A DNA stretch of 64,000 bases, taken from Amorphochlora amoebiformis (taxonomy: Eukaryota; Cercozoa; Chlorarachniophyceae). Shown one piece after another: positions 1 through 50,686 of this stretch. The DNA lies in the NCBI GenBank assembly GCA_054601695.1, contig BAAHQB010000079.1, positions 124,001-188,000 on the forward strand, in the 5' to 3' direction. The position numbers were made by a program, and so were the translations under genes. The number at the start of each line of letters is the position of its first letter. The first letter of the stretch is position 1. A model generated the notes under the pieces. That model worked only from the letters and a program-made list of their open reading frames with translations, ran no database searches and was not told the DNA's origin.

Positions 1-31
<31 letters not shown>

Positions 32-133
32 ACATGTGTATATATATATACATAATATATTTTACATAATTATTTATATATGCATCAACATCTCTGTACA
101 TAAATCTAATGTGATAGTTCACAACTCTGTTAC

Positions 134-174
<41 letters not shown>

Positions 175-231
175 GTGTATATGCATGCTACTGATATATC
201 TGAAAGACATGTATATGAACTTTCCAATTAC

Positions 232-271
232 CCTGAGGAATGACTCCACGTAGAACATTGCCGAGAATGGA
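232..271 (-). CDS. Candidate exon (SILGNVLRGVIPQ), runs towards the window edge
   Basis: The minus strand reads acgcag, 40 nt open in phase with the exon at 363-407, then gtaatt. No further exon is visible between this point and position 1, where TA repeat dominates. Confidence 0.45.
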
Positions 272-362
272 CTGCGTGTTAGATTGTGATTAGATTTACG
301 GTTGGGGGAATATCGATTCTCCCCAGAATCAGAGTTAGGGTTAGTGTTCCGGTCATTGTTAC

Positions 363-407
363 CGCAAAACGACGTTCATGATCAATATTGATAACATCTC
401 CGTGTGG
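363..407 (-). CDS. Candidate exon (PHGDVINIDHERRFA)
   Basis: The minus strand reads cctcag, then 15 complete codons, then gtaaca. It joins in phase to the next candidate exon (232-271, SILGNVLRGVIPQ) across a 91-nt intron that contains CCCTAA-like sequence. It also joins in phase to the preceding gene if that gene bypasses its stop via the donor after GCG at 668/669. It is either the continuation of the giant gene or part of a separate minus-strand gene that leaves the window. Confidence 0.5.
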
Positions 408-469
408 CTGAGGTAATATTATTACAAAAATTATTGTAAATACTCCTGAAATCTATCCAATATATATAC

Positions 470-511
<42 letters not shown>

Positions 512-656
512 TATAGATTTACATGTATATAGATATGTATATTAATGCAAAATTTTCCGCAATATATCCTTTATACAATTTTTTATTCAGAAGAAAACCA
601 CAGAATTAAAATTAAAAAAAGAATAAAAAAGTTGAGGGAAATATGAAAAAATAGTT

Positions 657-25924
<25,268 letters not shown>

Positions 25925-26726
25925 GGTGGTCGAGGTAGCCTGGGATTTCCCGAAATATTAAATAGTCGGACGAAATTCTCGCTGAACTCCTTATATTCCA
26001 CTGAAACTATCGCTGGGGTCCCAACGCCGGCAAGCTCACCATCGGCAAAATGAATGTATGGGTATCGTTGGAAAATGATTTGATTTTCTTCTTTCTGCCT
26101 GCACACATTCTTTTATACGTATTCACTAGTGTTGTGCATTTTTCATTCGTGCAGAATCCGAGCTGTGTGCACTCCAATGTCCGCGGTGTTCGGGGATGGA
26201 TTGATGTCGACTCGCAAAATTCTTTGTCTGGAAAATTCAAAAGACCAAAACCATACCAAGTGTCTTTGTTAGCTCTGATGCCTTATATACCAGGTAATAA
26301 TGTAATGAAATACACACAAATACACACAATACCGTTCTTCTGCTCGAGTGGATGATACTGTGGATCCCCATCGTTCCAGTCATCCGATATCTACATCTTT
26401 CTTAAGTAATGTTGAATAATACACAAACTTTGTCGTCTTAATGAGTTCTACCTCCATTACTAATATAGGTGACCGAGAAAGAATTTAATAACCGCTAATC
26501 TTAAAGCTAATCCATCTGTCACCCGATAGGCAAGGTTTGTTTACATCTGCAATACTGTCTGATGCATAACACTGAGGTTACACTGCATCTTCTTCATCAC
26601 CCGTCTTGATCTCAAGAGTTTTTAAGAAGGACTGCCGGTTACAGACAAGGTGTTGGGACTACGTAGGGCCGAAATCAAGGCATCTGCGACTAGAGCGCGC
26701 TGCAGTGGGTTTGATCAAAGGGAAGA
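25925..26726. promoter_or_regulatory. Repeat-poor region between two divergent genes
   Basis: About 800 bases without TA tracts separate the ATG of the minus-strand giant gene from the ATG of the plus-strand glycosyltransferase, so it should contain both promoters. Short open stretches exist on both strands. Minus 26136-26242 reads ECTQLGFCTNEKC between ttccag and gtgaat. Plus 26154-26285 reads GWIDVDSQNSLSGKF before gtaata. They do not chain in phase to either gene, so I treat them as unproven 5' exons or chance. Confidence 0.45.
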
Positions 26727-38115
<11,389 letters not shown>

Positions 38116-39985
38116 CAATGCATTAAAACTATCAAACGTTCAGTTATCTAGGTTATAGCTCGACTAGAGCTAGTTACTACTAGCGACGAGATTGCATTGT
38201 GTAGATGTGAGAGTCGCATGCTTGTCAGTGGTCAAGCTTAAGAAAGCGGTTCTTATCGACGGACAAATATGTTTACGAATACATATACAAAAAAATACAC
38301 ATATATGTATTGTAAGTATATATAAAAATATATAAATCTAGTATATATATATATATGCTATAGTATATATATATATATACTGTAGTATATATACATACAT
38401 ATGTATATATATATACATCAGTGTCACATGATATATATATTTATAAGTTATATAATTATATATAATGTATCATGATATCCAAAATTAATATGTATTTACA
38501 TATGTATTTTTTTTTATGTATTATACTTTACTAGATATATCCACTAGTGACTAGATATACCAGATGATATATAAGAATATAAAAATGTAAAGTCATTCTG
38601 AGTATGATATAATGATTCATTAATTAAAGCTACAACTCAGTAGTATACGTACATTTACTAACTAGACTAAGTAGTATATACTAGACATATACTAGTATAT
38701 ATTATAATTTATATATATGTACTATAGTATACGTATAACGCTCTCAGGCTAATTCATACTAACTGTACTACACGTAGTACTAAAATAGAATAGACGGAGT
38801 CATGAGTTGCAGAATAGCTTCAACTATATCTAGTATATCTCTGTATCTACAATTATATTTGCTAGATATAGGGAGTAACTAAATGCATAGCTAGTATAGC
38901 TAGAGTCTAAATCTAGGGAGGATTCTCTAGGTACTTCTAACTGTAACACTAGGCAGCCTAACTTCGAACCTGGACCCGAAATGTAAGATCCAACAATGTA
39001 CAATTGTGTAACTTTGCGTTGACTGTCATACAAATTACGTTTTCGCGCCCTCCATAGAAGCTGCGGCTGGCTTTTCTGAGATATGCATGGTGACAAGATA
39101 AAGCGTAACTGCCAATATTGACGATTTCCCCCTGCAAATTTTCATTTCCCCCAATGGTTTGAAGTAAGATTTTGCATATTCCAGAATACGCTAATGGTCA
39201 TAGCTGACGACAAAATAACTTAAAATCGCCGTGAAGACCAAAACTGACGAAATGGTGTGAATATAACCGTAAAAAATAGGAATCTCGTGAGCTATTAACT
39301 TGCTATCCGTACAGTTTTCAATCCTCAACCTCCCCACACCCACGACACGTAACCCCATTGATATCGGCATGGAACGGCTGAAAGAAAAGTAAAAAAACCT
39401 CTCTTGGATGTAGAAATAATACTTAGAACTAATCAAGAGGTTTCCATCCATTCGTATAACCTATACATTGCGAGAGACGCATTTCGCATGTTTTCGGGCA
39501 TCGCTACATCCTTCTTGTCGGGAGAGTGGGATCGACAGGTGTCACTAGAAGTGACAAGTGTGATCGCAGAACCTATCCCAGCCTGATTCCCAGGTATCTG
39601 TTAAATCCCCGATTTTCCCGTCTAACCTTGGGCGATATTACATCAAACATTTTCCGGATGATATCTGATGATTATGCCAAGATATATCGGGGTCTCTAAA
39701 GAAAGGGACATGGGCGGGACTTAATCGTTGCGTGGTGCTAAGTGACTCCGGAGACTCCTCGGAGACCTGTGGAATGGCATGTGCACTCACGTTGCAGATT
39801 GTTCCATGGATTCGGCGTGCCCAGGGGATCTGGCCCACTTTCGAAGCTCTGGTAGAGGGTTCGAGTACCTCACATAGCTGGTACGCCATGTGATAAAGCA
39901 TGTTCTAGTGTAATTTGGTAGCATTAGGGGGTGTGGTGAGGTCCCAATCTCGGTTCAAATACGGGGGATTGAATGATGTTTGTTT
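38116..39985. other. Repeat-poor intergenic island, no gene assigned
   Basis: After the glycosyltransferase stop, TA tracts nearly disappear from about 38.7 kb and CTAG-containing words are frequent. Open frames of 60-88 codons occur on both strands. Minus 39638-39901 begins MLYHMAYQLCEVLEPSTRAS and plus 39404-39586 contains YIARDAFRMFSGIA. None shows splice boundaries or a domain I recognise, so none is called as a gene. Confidence 0.5.
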
Positions 39986-40056
39986 GTGAGGTTCGTATAA
40001 TGGATATTACCTCGGGTTGTGACCCGGAAATCTGAGTTCAATTCTCAGGCCTCGCT
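39986..40056 (+). tRNA. tRNA-like gene, anticodon GTG (possible tRNA-His)
   Basis: A 71-nt cloverleaf can be drawn. Acceptor GTGAGGT pairs with GCCTCGC (7 pairs including two G-U). The D arm GTATAATGGATATTAC closely resembles that of eukaryotic tRNA-His. The anticodon loop is TTGTGAC. The T arm is CTGAG-TTCAATT-CTCAG, followed by discriminator T and a run of five T for Pol III termination at 40059-40063. Weaknesses: one G-G mismatch in the anticodon stem, or a 6-base loop if shifted, and a short variable region. It may therefore be a tRNA pseudogene. tRNAscan-SE would decide. Confidence 0.6.
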
Positions 40057-40063
40057 TCTTTTT

Positions 40064-41054
40064 CCCTATAAGCTTGAAATTTTGTACTCAGATGTTAACG
40101 ATAGGTACACCCATATACTTACACACACACACATATATATATGTGTGTGTGTGTATACTGTATACATACATGTTTATATTCATTAATGTGTATTATTTAC
40201 ATATTGTGGCGTGTTTATGTGTGTACTAGTGTATAAAATACATACATATTCATAACATTGTAAATACTATGATGATATCAGTATATCATATACAAATGTA
40301 AACACATGCCGGTAATTGTAAAAATAACGTTATTTATGACATTTGAAACTTTTATGTGAGTGAGTCGCTGAAGTGCCCTTGTGCCACCCCTACCTACAAT
40401 CGGATGATCTATAGATGATAGGTCCAAGACTAAGACTCCAAGTTGATCTAGTTGATGAATATTAATACGCTTACGAATTAACAAGTTAACTACATTAATT
40501 TGAGTACAAACTGTGCAATGATACATCTAGACATATCTGGAAACTTGTGTGGTACATACCGCCTAAGTTTTCATTTACACTACAGTAATTGTTATAAATC
40601 GTGTATCCAGAATCATATTAACTAATAGTAGCCTCGGATTGAACTTAGTACATCTATCTAGTCTAGAGTATATATCAGCCGGGAGTATCACTGCCAGTCG
40701 GATAGTAGACTCTCGCTGAACTTCTACTGCAGAACGTCTAGAACGTGGATATAATCTAGATAGTATATCAGTAGAGTACTAGTACGTTTCATCGGCGAAT
40801 ACCTATAATCTAGTACATTAATAAATAGTAACATATATATACAGATGCTCTCTAGACTTGCTTTGTAAGTTTCATAACCAATGAATAAAGTCATCTAGCA
40901 GATGCCCTAGATGGCCGCTCCAGACCTCATGAACTCGTCGTGCAGGAGCCCTGCATGCTCTCTCGCTCGAGCTTTCAAACCCTAGGTTGAATTTAATTAA
41001 ATCCTCATAATCTAGATAATTACGGCTGAAAACAGATTTATTAAATCATTTTTT

Positions 41055-41100
<46 letters not shown>

Positions 41101-41411
41101 CCTATACCTATACATGTATATAACATACATATTTAAGACTATCTCTCAGTGAATTGTATAATTTCGTATGTAATTTCGTATGCAAGCACACACACATGCA
41201 CATACAAATATGTAATACATATATACATATATCTACATAGGTATATATAATATACATACACACATACATATATATATATATATATACATACATATATACA
41301 CACATACAAGCACACACACATACATACATATATATATATATATTATATTAACGCTATATACATATATATTATTGTATATATATATATATATATATGGATA
41401 TGTACATTCAA

Positions 41412-41449
<38 letters not shown>

Positions 41450-41588
41450 ATATGTGTATACACTTGTATTAACAATATCAACGTTAAATTAGGAATAATA
41501 GCAAACGTACGGTACCAATATGTATTTATACGGCGTACTACACATATATAATATATAAGATTATATACATATGTGTATATTTACATGC

Positions 41589-41626
<38 letters not shown>

Positions 41627-41629
41627 GTA

Positions 41630-41678
<49 letters not shown>

Positions 41679-41707
41679 ATATATTATATATATATATATT
41701 ATATATA

Positions 41708-41760
<53 letters not shown>

Positions 41761-41871
41761 ATATATATATATATATATATCCATAAGCGCATATACGCAC
41801 ATAAATATCCTCTATATTTATTTACACCATATTATATATTAACATATATATAAATTCTAATAAACAATATA

Positions 41872-41912
<41 letters not shown>

Positions 41913-41957
41913 ATATATGCAAAATTATATTTTTAATATTCACATTTTCCGCGATAG
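40064..41957. other. Intergenic, no gene assigned
   Basis: Non-repetitive to about 41.05 kb, then TA tracts interleaved with CA/TG patches. No exon chain was found on either strand. Confidence 0.5.
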
Positions 41958-42100
41958 AAGCCTCTCCAAACGAATAGCCTGTCCTTCCTTTCCCGCTCCT
42001 ACACACGTATATAATACAAAATATATAACATATATATATATATATATATATATATCTATTTTAATACATGATTCGTACTACATGTATAAAAATACACACA

Positions 42101-42157
<57 letters not shown>

Positions 42158-42431
42158 AAATGTAAGATATCAAGTGCAGCGGCGGTACAACGGTAATATA
42201 GTAGCAGGCCATGCACCCTGGAAGTGCAGTGGTCTACTGGATACTATTCGGCACTACCGGTAAGGTATTCTCCGAGATATACCCAGGATCTCTAGCGATC
42301 TCTGGCAAACCTACGACAACTGTTTCGAACTGTACACATTTCTATGTGTCATGCCAAATCTACTATGCTAGTTACAACAATGCACTAACAATATGCACAT
42401 ACGTTTTTATACACAGGTATTATATATATAT

Positions 42432-42483
<52 letters not shown>

Positions 42484-42792
42484 CATATAAACGGTGTATA
42501 AACATATACTATATCTATATGGGCATTTATACCTGCACATGCACATGACAACAGACATAATTTCATCTCTTTGTACTACATTTTCATACACGTATTCATG
42601 TAGATACATACATATATATATATATATATACATATTATATGTATATATATATATATATATATAATATGTATTATATAATATATATATATACATATAGTTA
42701 TATATATGTATGTATTTGTTTGCATAAATACATGTATGAAATTGTATAATTATATCTCTATATATACACACACAAAAACACACACACACACA

Positions 42793-42845
<53 letters not shown>

Positions 42846-42865
42846 ATATATATGAAAATATTTTT

Positions 42866-42928
<63 letters not shown>

Positions 42929-42957
42929 AATAGTGGATGTATATGATATACCCGGAC

Positions 42958-42999
<42 letters not shown>

Positions 43000-43077
43000 T
43001 GTATGTATATGATATATACCCGGACTTCTCCATCAAAGTCTTGACATAGTATTCTGCAACCTACCAAACGTACACAA

Positions 43078-43110
<33 letters not shown>

Positions 43111-43204
43111 ATATCTTTATATGTACATACATACATACATATATGCATATATAGAGATATATTTATATAAATATATACATATACATATATCTACATATAT
43201 ATAC

Positions 43205-43241
<37 letters not shown>

Positions 43242-43309
43242 CATACATAGGTATATATGTATGTATATGATAAAAATGTACATATGCATATAAGTATGTT
43301 TATAGGTTT

Positions 43310-43350
<41 letters not shown>

Positions 43351-43458
43351 TATTCACATATTTATACATTCCCAATTTCTATAATGATACCCTGCGCAAC
43401 GTAAACACAAAAGACTCATTTAACGTAATATTATATACACATTCATATAATATCATTC

Positions 43459-43496
<38 letters not shown>

Positions 43497-44129
43497 CAGA
43501 TACATATCTGTATGCATATGTGATATGATAATAACCTCACGCACGAAGTTTGTCTTCGAATTTCGATGACGTCTTGGAGTGCAGGGTTACGATTACGATT
43601 AGAGGTTAGAGTTAGGACACGTGTTCTATCTGAGGGCTAGATTGTTCGATTTAAATCGATGTTTTTAATATGTTTGTTTTTTGTCTTTCTTGATTCGCTG
43701 TAAATTTATACGCAATAGATTTGTACATATCTTTCTATCTCACTATATATTTTGTATATATATATATATAAATATGTATATATAGATATATAGGTATATA
43801 AATACATACATATATATATATATATAAATATATATTTATATATATATAAATTTATATCTATGATTTTAATATATACATGACATATATTTATCCTATAACC
43901 GTCTGGCATATCTGTACATGCCACCCTTACACTCTCTCTCACCCTCTCTCTCCCTCTCTGTCTCTCCACTGCCTCTCTTACCTGTATACACACTACTCTT
44001 CCCTTCTCTCTTTCCCTCTCTCTCCGACTGTCTCTCCTTTCTCTACGTACCGGTCAGGCACTCTCTCTTGTTCTCTCTCTCTCTCTCTCTTTTCTCCCTC
44101 CGTTGACTATATCTTCTCTGTATATACCC

Positions 44130-44164
<35 letters not shown>

Positions 44165-44414
44165 TTACGCTATCTCGCTCTCTCTCTCTCTGTCTCTCTC
44201 TCTACTCGCTACATACCGTTCTCTCACTCTCTCTTACCGTCTCCCCCACCCCTCTCTCTCTCCTGCTATTCCAGTTAAAATGCAAAGAGTAGTATTTCAG
44301 TGTAGGTAGGCATTTTTCGGGTTAGTTGCATACCTGAAGGCAGCTATGGAGACTTTATGGAGGCCCTAAATTGTATGTGATGTATATATATTTATATGTA
44401 TACATATTTACATA

Positions 44415-44453
<39 letters not shown>

Positions 44454-44512
44454 CACATAAACACACATGCTCACACATACATAGGTTTTATATCTATGTA
44501 TGTATATATGTA

Positions 44513-44551
<39 letters not shown>

Positions 44552-44710
44552 CATATACATATCTATATACATATGTACATACTCATAAGCGAAATATGCA
44601 TATAAATTGTCCATGCCGCTGTAGTAGTCCATAATCCACTTAGAACCATTTCACTTAGACCACCCGGTTTATGTCAGTTGGATTATGATCAAACTGTTTG
44701 GAAAAATTAG
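41958..44710 (+). CDS. Candidate spliced gene, terminal exons (unknown protein)
   Basis: Exons in phase: 41958-42006 ([16 protein letters not shown]), 44275-44305 (KMQRVVFQC), 44340-44372 ([10 protein letters not shown]), 44644-44710 ([20 protein letters not shown], then N and stop TAG). Exon 44275 follows a 350-nt CT-rich tract (43920-44274), as typical before acceptors here, and exon 44340 ends at a perfect gtatgt donor. The 2.3-kb gap between the first two exons may hide further exons; an open island at 42211-42420 begins [17 protein letters not shown]. Minus-strand alternatives in the gap (43020-43053, [11 protein letters not shown]; 43368-43391, GIIIEIGN) cannot be excluded. Confidence 0.4.
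43910..44274 (+). repeat. CT-rich tract
   Basis: Dense CTCT/TCTC sequence ending in the acceptor tgctattccag at 44274. It supports a plus-strand exon immediately downstream. Confidence 0.9.
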
Positions 44711-45308
44711 GTATGTGGGCACAGAAGATTCCGGAATCTTCAGGAATTTTCTCAAGATTTCCTGCTTGTGATATGACATGTGGTCGCGCCCTGCCGCGTA
44801 ATAATCTGAAACCCCGTTACTACCAGGTAGAACACGAAAGTAGCAGACTGTGAATATATCTATTCTAAAAATCCATACACAAACAATCATATATATATAT
44901 ATATATATATACATATATGTATATATTATAATATGTATGAAAAATGTAAATACATTTATTTTCAATATATATTTGTTATGTATATAAATACTTATATACA
45001 CTATCTGTACAAATTCCCATAACCCTTCTCTTCCCCAAAAACTATTCGATTATCTTATACACACGCAAGCGAAAAAAAAATTTAAGTTTAATACTCACTC
45101 CTCTCATTACTTTTTCGAGGATATGTTTAGAAAGACAAACCTGAACATATTTGCGCTCCGGGTGGAATAGCTTCGAGATGTGTCGAAATAGACCAACTCG
45201 AGTCCCATGGATCTATTCGATATTCAGAATTCTATTTTTGTATTTATAATGTGTTTATATTTTATACACACATGTATATTATGTGCGTACATATACATAT
45301 ATATGTAG

Positions 45309-45348
<40 letters not shown>

Positions 45349-45387
45349 CATATACATATTGTATATATACATACAGGTAACTGAGAC

Positions 45388-45467
<80 letters not shown>

Positions 45468-45644
45468 ATATATACATACAGGTAACTGAGACCCAATATA
45501 TATATATATATATATACAATATATATATATATATATACAATATATATATATATATATACAATATATATATATCTATATATATATATATATATATGTATGT
45601 ATATATGTATATATATTGTATATATACATACAAGTAACTGAGAC

Positions 45645-45696
<52 letters not shown>

Positions 45697-45724
45697 TGTA
45701 TATATACATACAGGTAACTGAGAC

Positions 45725-45771
<47 letters not shown>

Positions 45772-45817
45772 TACATATATAATATATATATATATATATA
45801 TATAAAAAAAAATATAT

Positions 45818-45866
<49 letters not shown>

Positions 45867-45960
45867 TTATATACGTAAACACACACATAATATATATTCA
45901 CATGTATAAATACATATACATATATAAATAGTTATATATATATATATATATATATATAGA

Positions 45961-46010
<50 letters not shown>

Positions 46011-46476
46011 TATTGTTAATAATATGTATGAAATCCTCCCTGGTTGCAAAAAAACATAAAGAATATACAATGAGCGTATGTATATATGACCAAATCCCTC
46101 TTGGTTGCGAAACACTTGAGATAGTCCGGACAGGAGACCCAGCAACATCGATGCTTCAATAGCCCGGTCTGTATGGCCAAATGGTATATATCCGCATACA
46201 TGCATGCCAAAATGGTATATATTTACATGCAGAGGGCTATGTAAGCACGTGTAGATATGAACTTACGGGTGTGTATATATAATTGTGTATGTAAAATGTT
46301 TTTTCTTATACACACACACATGAATATATATATATATATATATATATTATATAATATATATTCTACATATTTATATATGCTCATATTTATACATCATCCA
46401 CATCTATTTTTTTAATTCTATGCACATATCTTATATATATATATATATAGTTATGTATGCATATATATATATATAT

Positions 46477-46550
<74 letters not shown>

Positions 46551-46584
46551 TACATGTATTTATATAGATATTTGAATAGCACAA

Positions 46585-46661
<77 letters not shown>

Positions 46662-46674
46662 GAATATACATAAC

Positions 46675-46718
<44 letters not shown>

Positions 46719-46736
46719 CATGTAAAAAATTATATG

Positions 46737-46786
<50 letters not shown>

Positions 46787-47914
46787 GTGAATATATCGAT
46801 AGACAGATACACCGATATTCACATACACATATCTAAAACACAAACAATATATGCTTACGACCATGAGAATTTGGGGTGGTATATACCCACATACTGGAGC
46901 ATACACGTCCATCTGCTTAAATTAGAGTTCGTATTAAACTGGGTCGAATTACCTCAGTTAGGGTTAGGGTTAGTTAGGGTTAGTTAGGGTCAGGGTTAGT
47001 TAGGGTCAGGGTTAGTTAGGGTTAGGGTTAGTTCGGGTTAGGGTTAGTTAGGGTTAGGGTTAGGGTTAGTCAGGGTGAGGGTCAGTTAGGGTTAGGTTAG
47101 TTAGCGTTAGTGTTAGTTAGGGTTAGGGTTAGTTAGGGTTAGTTTTGAGATAGGGTTAGAAACAGCACTAGGTTAGGGTTCTTTAAGGTTAGCGTTAGGC
47201 TAATGATAGGGTTGGGTTTAGGATAAGTTTAGGGTTAGGTTTGGTTAGGGTTAGGGTTATCTTAGGTTTATAGGAAGTTACTTAGTTGTGTAGGGTTAGC
47301 TTGGGTTAGGGTTAGGGTTAATTTAGCGTTAGGGTTAGTTAGGTTAGGATTAGGTTAGGTAGGACAGCTAGGACTAGGCTTAGGTTAAATGTAGGTCAGC
47401 CTTGGCTATAACCCTAACCCCAACCCTAGCCCTAACCCTAACCCTAACCCTAACCCTAACCTGTTCGGAGGGCTATACTGTTAGTTTTTTGGGGTTAGGG
47501 TAGGATTAGTTTAAGTGTAGGTTTAGGTATAATGTCAGATTGGGATTAGTCTGTTAGGGCTATTTAGGGTTAGGTCAAGGGTAAGGTTAGGGATAAGGTT
47601 AGTCAGGTCGAGGGCTAGGATAGGTTAGGGTTTTTCGGGTTGGGGTTATGTTTAGGGTTGGGTTTGAGATAGGGTTAGCTTGGGTTATGGGGTTAGCAGT
47701 GCTGAATTTTGCTGTATTCTCTCTCCCTTTTCCAGGATTGGTATGGTTGGCGTAGGGTTAGGGTTAGGGTTAGGGTTAGGGTTAGGGTTGTGAGGCCAAC
47801 TTTCACCTTTTTCTCAGTCTTTGAATCCTTTTTGTCCTGATATATGTTTCATATAAGTGTGTATGCAAATAAATATATATGTACATATAAATATATAGTG
47901 CATATATATATATT

Positions 47915-47953
<39 letters not shown>

Positions 47954-48106
47954 AATATACATATATAGATACATATCTCTATATATATATATATTCCATA
48001 TGCACACACACACACATATATATATTAATATGAATAAATAAAATAAATACATACAAAAACATACGCGCGCATACAGACATACACATAAACACACATACAC
48101 ACACGC

Positions 48107-48149
<43 letters not shown>

Positions 48150-48265
48150 TATATTCATATATTGATATATGTATATCACCTTCTTACCAGTCTTCGCATC
48201 CTTCTTGTCCTTATATATATGTATAGATTACATATATATATATGCATGTATTTATGTATATACAC

Positions 48266-48301
<36 letters not shown>

Positions 48302-48536
48302 TATATAATATACATACAAACGCACATACATATTCACATATATGTATTTACATGCATATGTATGCATTTACAAGTGCGTGCATAGATGAATGCATATTGT
48401 GCACACACACACACATGTATATATAGATATGAATATGTGTGTAATATATATATATATATATATATGCATATATGTTCGTATATTATATATACATATACAT
48501 ATATACACATAATATATATACAAATATATATATATA

Positions 48537-48583
<47 letters not shown>

Positions 48584-48712
48584 TATACTAAGGGCTGAGC
48601 TACGGCTATAGAGAGGACACGTGCCTTGAGCGGTTTCGCAAGAGATTTCTTGGAATCTAAATTTTCGTCTAGAACTTTCTCCTTTCCGAGAGTTTTCTGG
48701 TCTTTCTCATGT
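44669..48712 (-). CDS. Candidate spliced gene with lysine-rich part (unknown protein)
   Basis: In-phase exons: 48589-48712 ([20 protein letters not shown]...), 48180-48209 ([10 protein letters not shown]), 47807-47836 ([10 protein letters not shown]), 46859-46912 ([18 protein letters not shown], gtaagc donor), 46227-46236 (10-nt micro-exon, PSA), 46116-46168 ([17 protein letters not shown]), 45141-45212 ([20 protein letters not shown]), 45011-45029, 44669-44847 ([20 protein letters not shown], ending IIIQLT stop). Possible further upstream exons, also in phase: 50544-50578, 49655-49694, 49346-49405 (SCHEGLPRTFTVKDMDLLLK), 49165-49202. The two DKKD exons are duplicates with mainly third-position changes, which supports this strand. 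No family recognised. The last exon overlaps the end of the convergent plus gene by about 40 nt unless it splices at 44723. Confidence 0.45.
45358..45736. repeat. Four copies of a 37-bp island between TA tracts
   Basis: The unit tatatacatacaggtaactg agacccaatata occurs near 45363, 45468, 45617 and 45702 with one mismatch (caagtaac in the third). On the minus strand each copy reads tctcag-TTACCT-gtatgt, that is an acceptor, six bases and a perfect donor. Confidence 0.95.
46955..47800 (+). repeat. Degenerate TTAGGG (telomere-type) block
   Basis: About 850 bases of imperfect TTAGGG repeats. A short stretch of the opposite orientation (CCCTAA, 47407-47460) and a perfect run near 47755-47785 occur within it. 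It falls inside an intron of the minus-strand gene candidate. Confidence 0.93.
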
Positions 48713-48950
48713 CTTATCCTTGTTATCTAAGGGATTTAGACATATTAGTATACACACATACACAAGTATATATATATATATATATATATATGCACATATA
48801 AAACATACATATATATACACACACACACATATATATATATATATTATATGAATATATATATATATATATATATGTATGTATACATATATTTATAGTTTTT
48901 ATATGTAGATTTTTATTCACATACACACACATATATCTATATAGATATGT

Positions 48951-49040
<90 letters not shown>

Positions 49041-49336
49041 CACACACGCATACACACCTGTATACACACATATATATATATATATATGTGCATATATATA
49101 TTTATATGTACGTGCATAATCTACGTATACATAGCCCAAAAAAAAGTATATCCCACACAAACACAAGTTCAAAGCCTTCAAAAACACAGTCACAAAACAA
49201 AGCTATTCATTTCGATATACACATTCATGTATGTAGACATATGGCAAACCGACATCGACCTTAACAACAAGATTACACATTCACATTTGCTGATATCTTA
49301 TTATCAATATAGACAGATATCTATCAATAAATATAA

Positions 49337-49386
49337 ATGGATTACTTTCAAGAGGAGGTCCATATCTTTGACCGTGAAGGTTCGAG
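49337..49386 (+). CDS. Possible first exon on the plus strand (MDYFQEEVHIFDREGS)
   Basis: ATG at 49337 is followed by 16 open codons and the strong donor gtaagc. It can be linked in phase, through an 11-nt exon at 50532-50542, to the plus gene at 50739. It overlaps the minus-strand candidate exon 49346-49405, so only one of the two can be right. Confidence 0.25.
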
Positions 49387-49503
49387 GTAAGCCCTCATGA
49401 CAACTCTGGAAGTTAAGGTTAAAAATGAATAGAAGGAAATAATATGCGTTATATCCAAAAATTTATGTGACTAAGTGTTATATGCAGATGAATGTGTGTA
49501 TTT

Positions 49504-49541
<38 letters not shown>

Positions 49542-49565
49542 TATGTTTAAAGTGTCATATGTATA

Positions 49566-49634
<69 letters not shown>

Positions 49635-49715
49635 TATATATGCATTCTAATTACCTCGAATTCCTTCTGCTCGATCACCAGCCGCCCACGTCGGCTAGAT
49701 TTTTTCAACCTTCAT

Positions 49716-49746
<31 letters not shown>

Positions 49747-49865
49747 TTCTACGTATAGATATATTCATATGCATATGTAAGCAGCCCATGATTTCTTCAA
49801 ACTTTAGAATTATGGATAACTGTATATATAAAATATATAGTATAAAATATGCACATATAACTTTT

Positions 49866-49903
<38 letters not shown>

Positions 49904-49954
49904 CATGTGTAAATATCATGAGCATTAGTACACTATCATTGTTGAATGTACACA

Positions 49955-50030
49955 AAATATCCTAAATCTTAACAATTAAGATTAGGTTGTGTTTTACATT
50001 ATGCAAGTATATTCTGAATATGTACAGAAA
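49955..50030 (+). repeat. Dispersed 65-bp repeat, copy 1
   Basis: aatatcctaaatcttaacaa...attaggttgtgttttacatt...attctgaatatg. Related copies are at about 50166-50230 and 52545-52612, each followed by CA-rich and TA-rich sequence. Confidence 0.85.
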
Positions 50031-50033
50031 CAT

Positions 50034-50067
<34 letters not shown>

Positions 50068-50071
50068 TTAA

Positions 50072-50102
<31 letters not shown>

Positions 50103-50455
50103 TATTCTGTAAAACACATATAACATAATATGTATGCATTTCATATCATTGTTCTATGTATATGCATACCCAAAATCTTACGATTAGGTTTGTGTTTAAC
50201 TTTATACGAATATATACTGAATATGTACATATATATATACATATACATATATATATATATATATATATTATATAATGGATATATGCATCTAAAAATAAAT
50301 ATAATATAATAATATGTATGCATTACGTATATTTAATCAATAAACCCTTATATATATATATACATATATATGCAAGAAATATTATATACACATATATGTA
50401 TATATCTATATATAAATGTATATATAAACATGTAATTATAATTATGATATCATTC

Positions 50456-50526
<71 letters not shown>

Positions 50527-50646
50527 ATATAAAGAGTCCCCACCTGTCGTTAACAATTTTCTGTTGCCATAACGCTGTCTGAACCTTAGCCTAATATGTA
50601 CGTAATGTATGTTATATACCTATATATTATATATAGATATGGATAC

Positions 50647-50686
<40 letters not shown>

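Noticed and set aside
45358-45736. CRISPR-like array because of regularly repeated units
   Set aside because: Spacers are TA tracts of varying length and the setting is eukaryotic with spliced genes.
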